Positions 1 to 5,078 of a stretch of 5,078 bases of DNA are shown piece by piece. Both the position numbers and the translations under genes were made by a program. The notes beneath the pieces are model-generated. The model ran no database searches. It worked only from the letters and a program-made list of their open reading frames with translations, and was not told the origin of the DNA. The stretch is from Lachnospiraceae bacterium (GTDB lineage: Bacteria > Bacillota > Clostridia > Lachnospirales > Lachnospiraceae), in the NCBI GenBank assembly GCA_900772675.1, contig CAAGRM010000306.1, forward strand, positions 1 to 5,078, in the 5' to 3' direction. Within the stretch, counting starts at the first letter, position 1; each line of letters begins with the position of its first letter.

Positions 1-59
1 AATGGTAGAGCATTCGGCTGTTAACCGAAGGGTTGTTGGTTCGAGCCCAACTCGGGGAG
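1..59 (+). tRNA. tRNA-Asn (GTT), 5' end missing
   Basis: The 3' three quarters of a tRNA that decodes AAC/AAU. The anticodon stem is 13-17/25-29, with loop CTGTTAA and anticodon GTT at 20-22. The T stem is 35-39/47-51 around loop TTCGAGC. The 3' acceptor strand is 52-58 and the discriminator is G59, as usual for tRNA-Asn. The 5' acceptor strand and the start of the D arm lie before the window, about 15 bases. No CCA is encoded, so the end must be added by CCA-adding enzyme. It is the first visible member of a five-gene tRNA operon. Confidence 0.95.
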
Positions 60-66
60 TGAATGC

Positions 67-91
67 GGCCTGTAAGAGTTTCTTACAGGTC
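67..91 (+). other. Hairpin between tRNA-Asn and tRNA-Glu
   Basis: A perfect 8-bp inverted repeat, CCTGTAAG (69-76) and CTTACAGG (82-89), with a 5-base loop. It can be extended to 10 bp by a G-U pair (68/90) and a G-C pair (67/91). No T run follows, so it is unlikely to be an efficient intrinsic terminator. It lies inside the longest spacer of the cluster (53 bases) and may be a processing or spacing structure in the tRNA precursor. That role is inference. Confidence 0.5.
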
Positions 92-112
92 AGTTCTTTC
101 AAAAGAGAATAT

Positions 113-184
113 GGCTCCGTGGTCAAGCGGTTAAGACATCGCCCTTTCACGGCGGTAACACGGGTTCGATTCCCGTCGGAGTCA
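113..184 (+). tRNA. tRNA-Glu (TTC)
   Basis: A complete 72-nt tRNA. The acceptor stem is 113-119 with 177-183, containing one G-U pair. The anticodon stem is 139-143/151-155, with loop CTTTCAC and anticodon TTC at 146-148. The T stem is 160-164/172-176, and the discriminator is A184. The body closely matches the Gram-positive tRNA-Glu pattern I know from Bacillus. No CCA is encoded. Besides translation, tRNA-Glu also feeds tetrapyrrole synthesis in organisms that use the C5 pathway; nothing here tests that. Confidence 0.97.
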
Positions 185-210
185 CTGAATATAAAATATT
201 TGTTATGTAT

Positions 211-283
211 GCCGATGTGGCTCAATTGGCAGAGCAGCTGATTTGTAATCAGCAGGTTATCGGTTCGAGTCCGATCATCGGCT
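211..283 (+). tRNA. tRNA-Thr (TGT)
   Basis: A complete 73-nt tRNA with a perfect 7-bp acceptor stem (211-217 with 276-282). The anticodon stem is 237-241/249-253, with loop TTTGTAA and anticodon TGT at 244-246, reading ACN codons with a preference for ACA. The T stem is 259-263/271-275. The discriminator is T283 and no CCA is encoded. Only 4 bases separate it from the next tRNA, so the two must be processed from a common precursor. Confidence 0.97.
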
Positions 284-287
284 CTTT

Positions 288-361
288 GGACCTTTAGCTC
301 AGTTGGTTAGAGCAACCGGCTCATAACCGGTCGGTCCCGGGTTCGAGTCCCCGAAGGTCCA
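288..361 (+). tRNA. tRNA-Met (CAT) by anticodon; possibly tRNA-Ile2
   Basis: A complete 74-nt tRNA. The perfect acceptor stem is 288-294 with 354-360 and the discriminator is A361. The anticodon stem is 315-319/327-331, with loop CTCATAA and anticodon CAT at 322-324. It is not an initiator: the anticodon stem lacks the three G-C pairs typical of initiators, and the 1-72 pair is a normal G-C. Automatic tools would call it elongator Met. However, the acceptor sequence GGACCTT and C4-G69/C5-G68 pairs resemble Gram-positive tRNA-Ile2, whose C34 is changed to lysidine by TilS to read AUA. The T stem has one C-C mismatch (338/352). I am sure of the tRNA; the amino acid identity is open. Confidence 0.93.
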
Positions 362-388
362 CTCAATTTTATATTCTACTTTATATCT

Positions 389-462
389 GGCCCGGTGGCT
401 CAGCTGGTTAGAGCGCCGCCCTGTCACGGCGGAGGTCGTCGGTTCGATCCCGATCCGGGTCG
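389..462 (+). tRNA. tRNA-Asp (GTC)
   Basis: A complete 74-nt tRNA and the last gene of the cluster. The acceptor stem is 389-395 with 455-461, including one G-U pair. The anticodon stem is 416-420/428-432, with loop CTGTCAC and anticodon GTC at 423-425. The T stem is 438-442/450-454 with a terminal G-U pair, and the discriminator is G462, as expected for Asp. No CCA is encoded. The operon terminator begins only a few bases downstream. Confidence 0.97.
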
Positions 463-468
463 CTTTAG

Positions 469-495
469 AAAAAGTCTGCAAAAGCAGGCTTTTTT
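469..495 (+). terminator. Rho-independent terminator of the tRNA operon
   Basis: The stem is AGTCTGC (473-479) with GCAGGCT (484-490) and an AAAA loop. One G-U pair is present, and the A run at 469-472 extends the stem by pairing with the following T run. The 3' strand is followed directly by a T tract (490-495). It starts 6 bases after tRNA-Asp, so it ends the rightward tRNA transcript. Confidence 0.9.
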
Positions 496-537
496 GCGTT
501 TCTTACATCAAAAGATATCTGCATCAGGTTCTGCGGA

Positions 538-647
538 GATCAGAACAAAAAATTGTCAGCTTCCCACAAAAAGGATCAGAACAAAACACTGTCAGCTACC
601 CAACAAAAAGGATCAGAACAAAAACCTGCCAGCTTCCCAACAAAAAC
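538..647. repeat. Three tandem 36-37 bp repeats beside a terminator
   Basis: Three head-to-tail units lie at 538-573, 574-610 and 611-647. Each begins GATCAGAACAAAA, has a CAGCTTCCC or CAGCTACCC core, and ends in CAAAAAG or CAAAAAC. Units 2 and 3 differ at about 5 of 37 positions; unit 1 is one base shorter. There are no spacers, so this is not a CRISPR array. The core of unit 3 forms the left arm of the hairpin at 621-670, so the repeat looks like duplication of a terminator half-site. Plus-strand reading of the units as peptide is not credible, because that frame runs out of tRNA-Asp. Function is unknown. Confidence 0.85.
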
Positions 648-670
648 AAGAGGGGAAGATGGCAGGTTTT
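621..670 (-). terminator. Long hairpin terminator after the flavoprotein gene
   Basis: The left arm is 621-638 and the right arm is 653-670. They pair at 17 of 18 positions (mismatch 632/659) around a 14-base loop. Each arm has A residues on one side and T residues on the other, so an A-GC-T layout exists on both strands. Read leftward, the stem ends in GGCAGG followed by a run of five T, starting 2 bases after the stop codon of the minus-strand gene. That makes it the likely terminator of that gene. It could also catch rightward read-through from the tRNA operon. Confidence 0.85.
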
Positions 671-672
671 AA

Positions 673-1290
673 TCATCGGATAAAGTTTGTGCCGACACGC
701 GGTTCTTTTTCCGGAAGGCCATAGGCTTCTTTTCCGAGCTGAATGCTCTTCATCAAGAAGCTCATGTTCCGTGCAAGGGTTCGCATGATCTGCAGTCCTT
801 CGAGATCCTGCTGTGCTTCGTCGGCATTGTTTCCATGGATACTGTTCCAGTACTGACTGGAGGCAACCGGCATGCCGGCGATGGTGAAATATTTGTTCAG
901 TTCATCGAAGGTAGCGGAAAGACCGCCACGGCGTGCGGAAACTACGGAAGCGCCGACTTTCATGGTTTTGTCAAAGCTTGTGCTGTAAAACAGCCGGTCG
1001 AGAAAAGCAATGAGCGTTGCATTGGCTGATGCATAATAAACCGGACTTCCGACAACGATACCGTCAGCTTCTTCAAACTTCGGGGCCACTTCATTTACCA
1101 TATCGGAAAAGGCGCATTTACCGAGCTTGGAACAGGCACTACAGGCAACACAGCCGCGGATATCCTGATTTCCGACGTGTACAATTTCAGCCTCGATTCC
1201 ATTTTCTTCAAAAATTTTTTCCATTTCGTGCAGGGCAGTATAGGTGCTGCCTTTTGCATGAGGACTTCCGTTGACTAACAATACTTTCAT
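673..1290 (-). CDS. Flavodoxin-fold iron-sulfur flavoprotein / NADPH-dependent FMN reductase family
   Basis: A 205-residue cytoplasmic protein of the flavodoxin-like NADPH-dependent FMN reductase family. The N-terminal beta strand KVLLVNGSP and the following GST (residues 2-16) form the usual FMN phosphate loop. VVGSPVYYAS (79-88) is the second flavin-contact loop. Between them lies CVACSACSKLGKC (47-59), a C-x2-C-x2-C-x5-C motif matching the compact cysteine motif that holds a 4Fe-4S cluster in Isf-type flavoproteins. The likely role is electron transfer or quinone, flavin or small-molecule reduction; the substrate cannot be read. The start at 1290 has AGAGAGG 8 bases upstream. An upstream in-frame ATG at 1353 overlaps the promoter -10 box, so it was rejected. 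The gene is monocistronic: divergent from the rhamnosidase and followed at once by a terminator. Family assignment is firm; Fe-S binding is inferred from the motif. Confidence 0.92.
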   Translation of the reverse strand: MKVLLVNGSPHAKGSTYTALHEMEKIFEENGIEAEIVHVGNQDIRGCVACSACSKLGKCAFSDMVNEVAPKFEEADGIVVGSPVYYASANATLIAFLDRLFYSTSFDKTMKVGASVVSARRGGLSATFDELNKYFTIAGMPVASSQYWNSIHGNNADEAQQDLEGLQIMRTLARNMSFLMKSIQLGKEAYGLPEKEPRVGTNFIR

Positions 1291-1298
1291 ATCATATT

Positions 1299-1305
1299 CC
1301 TCTCT
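1299..1305 (-). promoter_or_regulatory. Ribosome binding site of the flavoprotein gene
   Basis: On the minus strand AGAGAGG lies 8 bases before the ATG at 1290. It decides the start in favour of the MKVLLVNGSP form over the longer MKKSISF form. Confidence 0.8.
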
Positions 1306-1320
1306 TTCGTATTTGTTTTT

Positions 1321-1343
1321 GCATTTTTGGCAAAAGGAAATGC
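1321..1343 (-). other. Possible leader hairpin in flavoprotein mRNA
   Basis: An inverted repeat GCATTT/AAATGC (1321-1326 with 1338-1343) with an 11-base loop. It lies at the very 5' end of the predicted leftward transcript and about 15 bases before its ribosome binding site. The 6-bp stem is weak. It could protect the 5' end, or the inner near-palindrome TTTTGGCAAAA could be a protein-binding site. It may equally be chance in AT-rich DNA. Confidence 0.25.
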
Positions 1344-1351
1344 TTTTTTTC

Positions 1352-1380
1352 ATTATAGCACGTGGAAAGATGCAAATAAA
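1352..1380 (-). promoter_or_regulatory. Leftward promoter of the flavoprotein gene (extended -10)
   Basis: On the minus strand TGC-TATAAT (1360-1352) is a perfect -10 box with the TG extension. The -35 match is poor (TTTATT at about 1380-1375, 17-base spacer), which fits an extended -10 promoter. Transcription should start near 1345, within a run of seven A on the transcribed-sense strand, giving a leader of about 55 bases. Confidence 0.7.
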
Positions 1381-1406
1381 GACACTTTTTTAGACAAAAA
1401 CTGATC

Positions 1407-1436
1407 TTAACAGAAAAGAAGGTGAAACGATATAAT
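1407..1436 (+). promoter_or_regulatory. Rightward sigma-A promoter of the rhamnosidase gene
   Basis: TTAACA (1407-1412, 5 of 6 to TTGACA) and a perfect TATAAT (1431-1436) with an 18-base spacer. The start would be near 1443, leaving a leader of about 38 bases before the ATG at 1481. No clear inverted-repeat operator, cre-like site or riboswitch is seen around it, so control by rhamnose or carbon source cannot be read from the sequence. Confidence 0.75.
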
Positions 1437-1467
1437 ACAATCAGAAAATCAAATTGGGGTTTCAAAT

Positions 1468-1473
1468 GGGAGG
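1468..1473 (+). promoter_or_regulatory. Ribosome binding site of the rhamnosidase gene
   Basis: GGGAGG is separated by 7 bases from the ATG at 1481. This strong, well-placed site fixes the start and excludes the in-frame TTG at 1454 and ATG at 1466, which lie upstream of or overlap it. Confidence 0.9.
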
Positions 1474-1480
1474 TTGTAAA

Positions 1481-4400
1481 ATGAAGATAGAACGAATTCT
1501 GATCGAAGACCAGATGGCGCCGATTGGCCTGGACCAGACAATACCAGTGTTTTCCTGGATTTTAACAGCGGATGAAGGAGAACAGAATCTGCTGCAGAGT
1601 GCCTGCAGAATTGTTGTGCAGGATCAAAAGAACACGGTATGGGACAGCAAAATAATGGAAACAGATGTTTCTACGGGCATTGCATATCAGGGAGAAGAAC
1701 TGAAGCCGTGTATAAAATACCTGGTAAAAGCAGAAGTATGGAATAACCAGGGAGGAAAGGCGGAGGCAGAAACTACGTTTGAAACGGGATTTCTGGCTTC
1801 ATCCATTGAAGCATGGGAAAAGGCCCAGTGGATCGGCGCACCGCATGCGACGGTCTGCGCGGAGAACAGAGGTGTCTTTACGATAGAGAGTGAGTTCCGA
1901 ATCGCTGGTGGAAAGGGAGAAGCCGGTCTTGTTTTCGGAGCCAATGATTTTCGTTTGTCTGATCATACGAAAAATGAGTTTGGTATAGAAGGTGAGAACT
2001 ATATTCGTTATACCGTCTGCTTAAAGGACGGACAGGCCAGACTGAAAATTTACCGGGTGGGTTATGCGCCGGGGGATGATGCTGCCAAGCCATTTGCTGA
2101 TGTGGAGCTGATTGGCTTTGGAGAAGAAAAAAAGAAGATGGTAACGCCGGAGAATGCAGATGATTTTCACAAACTTACGGTAAAGGTGGAAGGCAATACA
2201 GCATTTGCTTATGTAGATGATATCCTGGTCGATGCAGTGGAAGAACATGGCTTCTTTGGAACAAGGACAGCGGGCCGCCAGCTGAACCCGAGAGGAAAGA
2301 ATGATGTTCTGCCGTATCCGAGACTGAACGAGATCGGATTTTATGCCGGAGACGGAACAAAAGGATATTTCCGTGGCCTGTGTGTACGCAACGTTCGTCA
2401 GCCATCGGCGGAGATCATCCGAGAAACACCGAAAGGACGGCTGGACGGTGGAAAAAGTATTTTTGCAGAAAAGCTTCCGGTGGAAAACGGCTGCTTTTGT
2501 GCAGAAAATTGCCAGGTAACGGCTGATCCGTCGCATCATTCCATTCCGATGCTGCGCACGGTTTTTTCGGTGAACAGAGAAAAAACGCTTGCGGCAGCGC
2601 GTCTTTACATCACGGCGCGGGGAATCTATGACTGCCGGATCAATGGAAGGGAAATTACGGAAAATCTGCTTCGTCCCGGCTTGACACAGTATGACCACCG
2701 AATGAATTACCAGACGTACGATATTACCGATCTGGTGCAAAGTGGGGAAAACGGTATCGGTGTAACACTGGCATCCGGCTGGTGGAGCGAGGCGCAGACG
2801 TTTGTCGTTAAGAATTTTAACTATTTCGGAGACAAAGAGAGCCTGCTGGCCAAGCTGGTACTGACTTATACAGACGGAAGTCGTGAGATAGTCGGTACAA
2901 ATACAGAGAAGTGGAAGTATTTCGGAGAAGGACCGTATCTTTTCTCAAGCTATTTTGCAGGAGAGCAGTTTGATGCACGACGCGCAGAAATTTACGAAAC
3001 GTATTCGCTTCCGGAATTTGATGACAGTGCGTGGGAAAAACCAATGGTCATCGAGACCGTAAAAATCGATGAATTTCATGCAATGCCTGGCTTTGGACGC
3101 TCCTGGCCGGCTGTGAATGAGCAGCAGCCGGAGTTTTTCGGTGAATACGATGCACCGGTACGGATTGTGGATCGGAGAATGGCAAAGACAAGAAAAGAGC
3201 TGTTTCCTGGGGTCTATCTCTATGACCTGGAACAGGAGATGGCCGGCGTGCCGCGGATTACGCTGCATGAGAAGGCCGGTACCAGGGTGATCATCCGTTA
3301 TGCTGAGGTACTTTATCCGGATCTGCCGGAGTATGCCGGAAAGGAAGGCACGATGATGCTGGAAAATTACCGGGATGCGACGAGTACGGATGTCTATATC
3401 TGCCGTGGCGGAGAAGAGGTGTTCCAGCCGAGATTTACGTTCCACGGTTATCGCTATATTGAAATCAGCGGCGTGGAACATGCGCCGGAAACAGAGGAGG
3501 TAGTGAGCCTTCAGTATTCTTCTGTGACGGAATTCAACGGAAGTCTTATAAGCAGCCACAAGCTGCTGAACCGATTTGCAGAGAACGTGTTCTGGTCCCA
3601 GAAATGCAATTTTATCAATGTTCCGACCGACTGCCCGCAGAGAAACGAGCGTATGGGCTGGGCCGGTGACACGCATATTTTCTGCCATACTGCGCTCAAC
3701 AACAGCAGCCTGAAAAGATTCTACGAGCGGAATCTGCAGGCGATGCGGGATCTGCAGACACCGGAGGGACAGTACCCGGAGATTGCGCCGGTCGGCGGCG
3801 GATTCGGTGGTATTACCTATGAATGTGCAAGCATTTTCATGGCGTGGGAGCTGTACGAGCAGTATGGTGACATCCGCACACTGAGAAAATTCTATCCTGG
3901 TATGCAGAAATATATGGTTTATATGAAGGAGAAAGGCCTGCCGGGAACGAAGGCAGATCCGGCAATCGGACCGCTTGGTGACTGGCTCGCACCGGAGGAG
4001 ACAGATCTGCTGCTTTTGTGGAATGCATTCTATTATAAAGAGGCAGATCTTATGAGCCGGATTGCCGGCGCTCTTGAAAAAATGGAAGAGCAGCGTCAGT
4101 ATGCGGCACTTGCAGCCGAAGTGAAAACATTCTGGAATGAGACATTTGTACTTTCGGAGTCCGGAAAGACCTGTAATGTGGACGGAACGCTCTGCGATAC
4201 ACAGTGCTCGTATGCGATTGCACTTGCATATGGTGTGGCAGAGGACAGAAAACAGGCGGGAGTCCACCTGATTCGAAAGACAAGAGAGCTCGGTCATACA
4301 GTGGGAACGGGATTCTTTGGAACGGGTATCCTGAACCAGATGCTGACGGAGCAGGGGGCCGTGGAGGATGCCTGGAAAATGATGCTGCAGACGGCATTTC

Positions 4401-4813
4401 CGTCCTGGCTGTATCCGGTGACGCAGGGAGCAACGACGATCTGGGAGCATTGGGATTCCTATACGAAGGAAAAAGGCTTCGGAGGACAGAATGCGATGAA
4501 TTCCTTCAATCATTATTCTCTGGGAAGCGTTCTCTCCTGGCTGTATCACACGGGCCTTGGAATTCAAAGAGATGAGACAAAGCCGGGATACCGGCACATT
4601 CTGCTGAAGCCGCAGCCGGGTCCGCTTGAGTTTATGAAGGGATCTGTAGACAGTCCGTACGGTGTAATTTCTGCGGGATGGGAAAAAGAAGGGGAAACGA
4701 TCCGGTACCAGGTGACGATTCCGGTCAACACGACAGCAACCCTGTTTAAAAATCCGGAGGATCCGACCGATACGGTGGAACTTGGAAGTGGAACGCATAC
4801 CCTGATCCTGTAG
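1481..4813 (+). CDS. GH78 alpha-L-rhamnosidase, cytoplasmic, multidomain
   Basis: A 1110-residue enzyme of glycoside hydrolase family 78, which removes terminal alpha-L-rhamnose from glycans or plant glycosides by an inverting mechanism. Approximate domain order: N-terminal Ig/Fn3-like domain (1-120, with PVFSW near 27-31); an inserted concanavalin/CBM67-like beta-sandwich (133-308, with IYRVGY at 190-195); the rhamnosidase N domain (about 357-540, with GWWSEAQ); a concanavalin-like domain (about 560-670); an (alpha/alpha)6 barrel (about 685-1030); and a C-terminal beta domain (from about 1036). The barrel has the family motif DCPQRNERMGWAGD (717-730), where Glu723 is the expected general acid. 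GATTIWEHWDS holds Glu989 as the expected base. Thus it appears catalytically intact. The N-terminus MKIERILIED has no signal peptide, membrane segment or anchor, so it should act in the cytoplasm on imported substrates. It is a single-gene unit between its own promoter and a strong terminator. Family call is near certain; the natural substrate is unknown. Confidence 0.97.
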   Translation: MKIERILIEDQMAPIGLDQTIPVFSWILTADEGEQNLLQSACRIVVQDQKNTVWDSKIMETDVSTGIAYQGEELKPCIKYLVKAEVWNNQGGKAEAETTFETGFLASSIEAWEKAQWIGAPHATVCAENRGVFTIESEFRIAGGKGEAGLVFGANDFRLSDHTKNEFGIEGENYIRYTVCLKDGQARLKIYRVGYAPGDDAAKPFADVELIGFGEEKKKMVTPENADDFHKLTVKVEGNTAFAYVDDILVDAVEEHGFFGTRTAGRQLNPRGKNDVLPYPRLNEIGFYAGDGTKGYFRGLCVRNVRQPSAEIIRETPKGRLDGGKSIFAEKLPVENGCFCAENCQVTADPSHHSIPMLRTVFSVNREKTLAAARLYITARGIYDCRINGREITENLLRPGLTQYDHRMNYQTYDITDLVQSGENGIGVTLASGWWSEAQTFVVKNFNYFGDKESLLAKLVLTYTDGSREIVGTNTEKWKYFGEGPYLFSSYFAGEQFDARRAEIYETYSLPEFDDSAWEKPMVIETVKIDEFHAMPGFGRSWPAVNEQQPEFFGEYDAPVRIVDRRMAKTRKELFPGVYLYDLEQEMAGVPRITLHEKAGTRVIIRYAEVLYPDLPEYAGKEGTMMLENYRDATSTDVYICRGGEEVFQPRFTFHGYRYIEISGVEHAPETEEVVSLQYSSVTEFNGSLISSHKLLNRFAENVFWSQKCNFINVPTDCPQRNERMGWAGDTHIFCHTALNNSSLKRFYERNLQAMRDLQTPEGQYPEIAPVGGGFGGITYECASIFMAWELYEQYGDIRTLRKFYPGMQKYMVYMKEKGLPGTKADPAIGPLGDWLAPEETDLLLLWNAFYYKEADLMSRIAGALEKMEEQRQYAALAAEVKTFWNETFVLSESGKTCNVDGTLCDTQCSYAIALAYGVAEDRKQAGVHLIRKTRELGHTVGTGFFGTGILNQMLTEQGAVEDAWKMMLQTAFPSWLYPVTQGATTIWEHWDSYTKEKGFGGQNAMNSFNHYSLGSVLSWLYHTGLGIQRDETKPGYRHILLKPQPGPLEFMKGSVDSPYGVISAGWEKEGETIRYQVTIPVNTTATLFKNPEDPTDTVELGSGTHTLIL

Positions 4814-4912
4814 GCCGGAGCGTGTTTGAAAAATTATTTTCGCAAGCTGTAAGCCCTTTTGTTTCGGTATAGTTTGCCTTTCTTCGGTTGAATGAAAAAG
4901 GTTCTGTCAAAG

Positions 4913-4959
4913 AAAAAGACGTGTGAAAAACGAAGTTACGTTTCTCTCACGTCTTTTTT
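4913..4959. terminator. Strong bidirectional terminator between converging genes
   Basis: Arms 4913-4932 and 4939-4958 pair at 18 of 20 positions, with mismatches at 4927/4944 and 4924/4947, around a 6-base loop. An A5 run precedes and a T6 run follows the GACGTG/CACGTC core, so the structure can terminate in both directions. It lies 99 bases after the rhamnosidase stop and about 60 bases past the stop of the converging minus-strand gene, serving both. The 4814-4912 stretch before it shows nothing recognisable. Confidence 0.9.
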
Positions 4960-5020
4960 CAGCATAAAAATCAGAAAAAGTGATTCTTTTGCAGACATCT
5001 TATCCCTTGGGAGTGCCTGC

Positions 5021-5078
5021 TTATTTCTCGTCTGTCATGTGCAGATGACGTTTGATTGCTTCAAAGCTTTCCTGGCTG
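5021..5078 (-). CDS. C-terminus of a converging gene, possibly a GntR/FCD regulator
   Basis: The minus strand from the window edge reads SQESFEAIKRHLHMTDEK and then stop TAA (5023-5021); the rest of the gene is beyond the window. Only 18 residues are visible, so identity is weak. The pattern F-E-A-I-K-R-H-L close to the C-terminus resembles the last helix of FCD-domain (FadR-type) GntR transcription regulators, which often control sugar or sugar-acid genes. That is inference from a short helix pattern. Support that it is a real gene end comes from its position before a two-way terminator in the right orientation. Confidence 0.4.
   Translation of the reverse strand, partial: SQESFEAIKRHLHMTDEK

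Noticed and set aside
2..241. Plus-strand open frame across the tRNA cluster, and a minus-strand one at 299-481
   Set aside because: Both are translations of tRNA genes.
538..647. CRISPR array
   Set aside because: The 36-37 bp units are directly adjacent with no unique spacers between them, and no cas gene is present.
395..724. Plus-strand open frame with repeated QLP-type peptide units
   Set aside because: It starts inside tRNA-Asp, crosses the terminator, and ends inside the oppositely oriented flavoprotein gene. The peptide repeat merely translates the DNA tandem repeat.
835..1274. Two overlapping plus-strand open frames opposite the flavoprotein gene
   Set aside because: Antisense shadows of a well-supported gene, with no ribosome binding site or domain.
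1321..1350. Rightward terminator (hairpin plus T run)
   Set aside because: The stem is only 6 bp plus G-U pairs and there is no rightward transcript upstream to end. The T run is more simply the initial A run of the leftward transcript.
1291..1353. Longer start for the flavoprotein (MKKSISFCQKC...)
   Set aside because: Its ATG overlaps the TATAAT of the promoter and it would precede the predicted transcript start. The start at 1290 has a good ribosome binding site and begins right at the conserved flavodoxin beta strand.
1454..1480. Upstream TTG/ATG starts for the rhamnosidase
   Set aside because: The extra nine residues span the ribosome binding site GGGAGG; the ATG at 1481 has ideal spacing.
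2021..2740. Second antisense open frame (239 codons)
   Set aside because: Same reasons: a shadow of the rhamnosidase coding sequence with no family-like motif.
2945..4798. Long open frame on the minus strand, antisense to the rhamnosidase (617 codons)
   Set aside because: It lies wholly inside the intact GH78 gene, its translation is rich in Arg, His, Cys and Ser as expected of a shadow frame, and no promoter, ribosome binding site or recognisable domain supports it.
4991..5020. Imperfect hairpin GCAG...CTGC just after the converging gene's stop
   Set aside because: Several mismatches and no T run on the minus strand. The terminator at 4913-4959 is far better.

Overview
The window reads as chromosomal DNA from a low-to-mid-GC Firmicute, most likely a gut Clostridia/Lachnospiraceae-type bacterium. 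The reasons are tRNA genes without an encoded CCA end, strong purine-rich ribosome binding sites (GGGAGG, AGAGAGG), sigma-A-like promoters (TTAACA/TATAAT), and a large cytoplasmic glycoside hydrolase of a kind common in that group. The genus is an inference; no marker gene here fixes it.

Layout. Bases 1-495 are the 3' part of a co-directional tRNA operon: Asn(GTT, 5' end cut by the window edge), Glu(TTC), Thr(TGT), a CAT-anticodon tRNA (Met by anticodon, but with features of tRNA-Ile2), and Asp(GTC). It closes with a clear intrinsic terminator. Bases 496-672 hold no gene. They contain three tandem copies of a 36-37 bp unit (538-647); the last copy supplies one arm of a long hairpin (621-670) that sits directly after the stop codon of a leftward gene. 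That gene (673-1290, minus) encodes a 205-residue flavodoxin-fold FMN protein with a compact cysteine motif of the iron-sulfur flavoprotein (Isf) type. A 190-bp intergenic region (1291-1480) holds two divergent promoters.

The rightward promoter drives a single large gene (1481-4813), a 1110-residue GH78 alpha-L-rhamnosidase. It carries an inserted beta-sandwich module and the expected catalytic motifs, but no signal peptide. Bases 4814-4912 show nothing recognisable. A strong two-way terminator follows (4913-4959). The last 58 bases carry the C-terminus of a converging minus-strand gene, possibly a GntR/FCD-type regulator.

How the parts relate. The three transcription units appear independent. 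The rhamnosidase would release L-rhamnose inside the cell from imported rhamnosylated glycans or plant glycosides; no transporter or rhamnose catabolic gene is in view, apart from the possible regulator fragment. The flavoprotein is divergent from it and need not be functionally linked. I see no phage, transposon, CRISPR or clearly new system. The most unusual sequence is the tandem repeat that overlaps the terminator arm.
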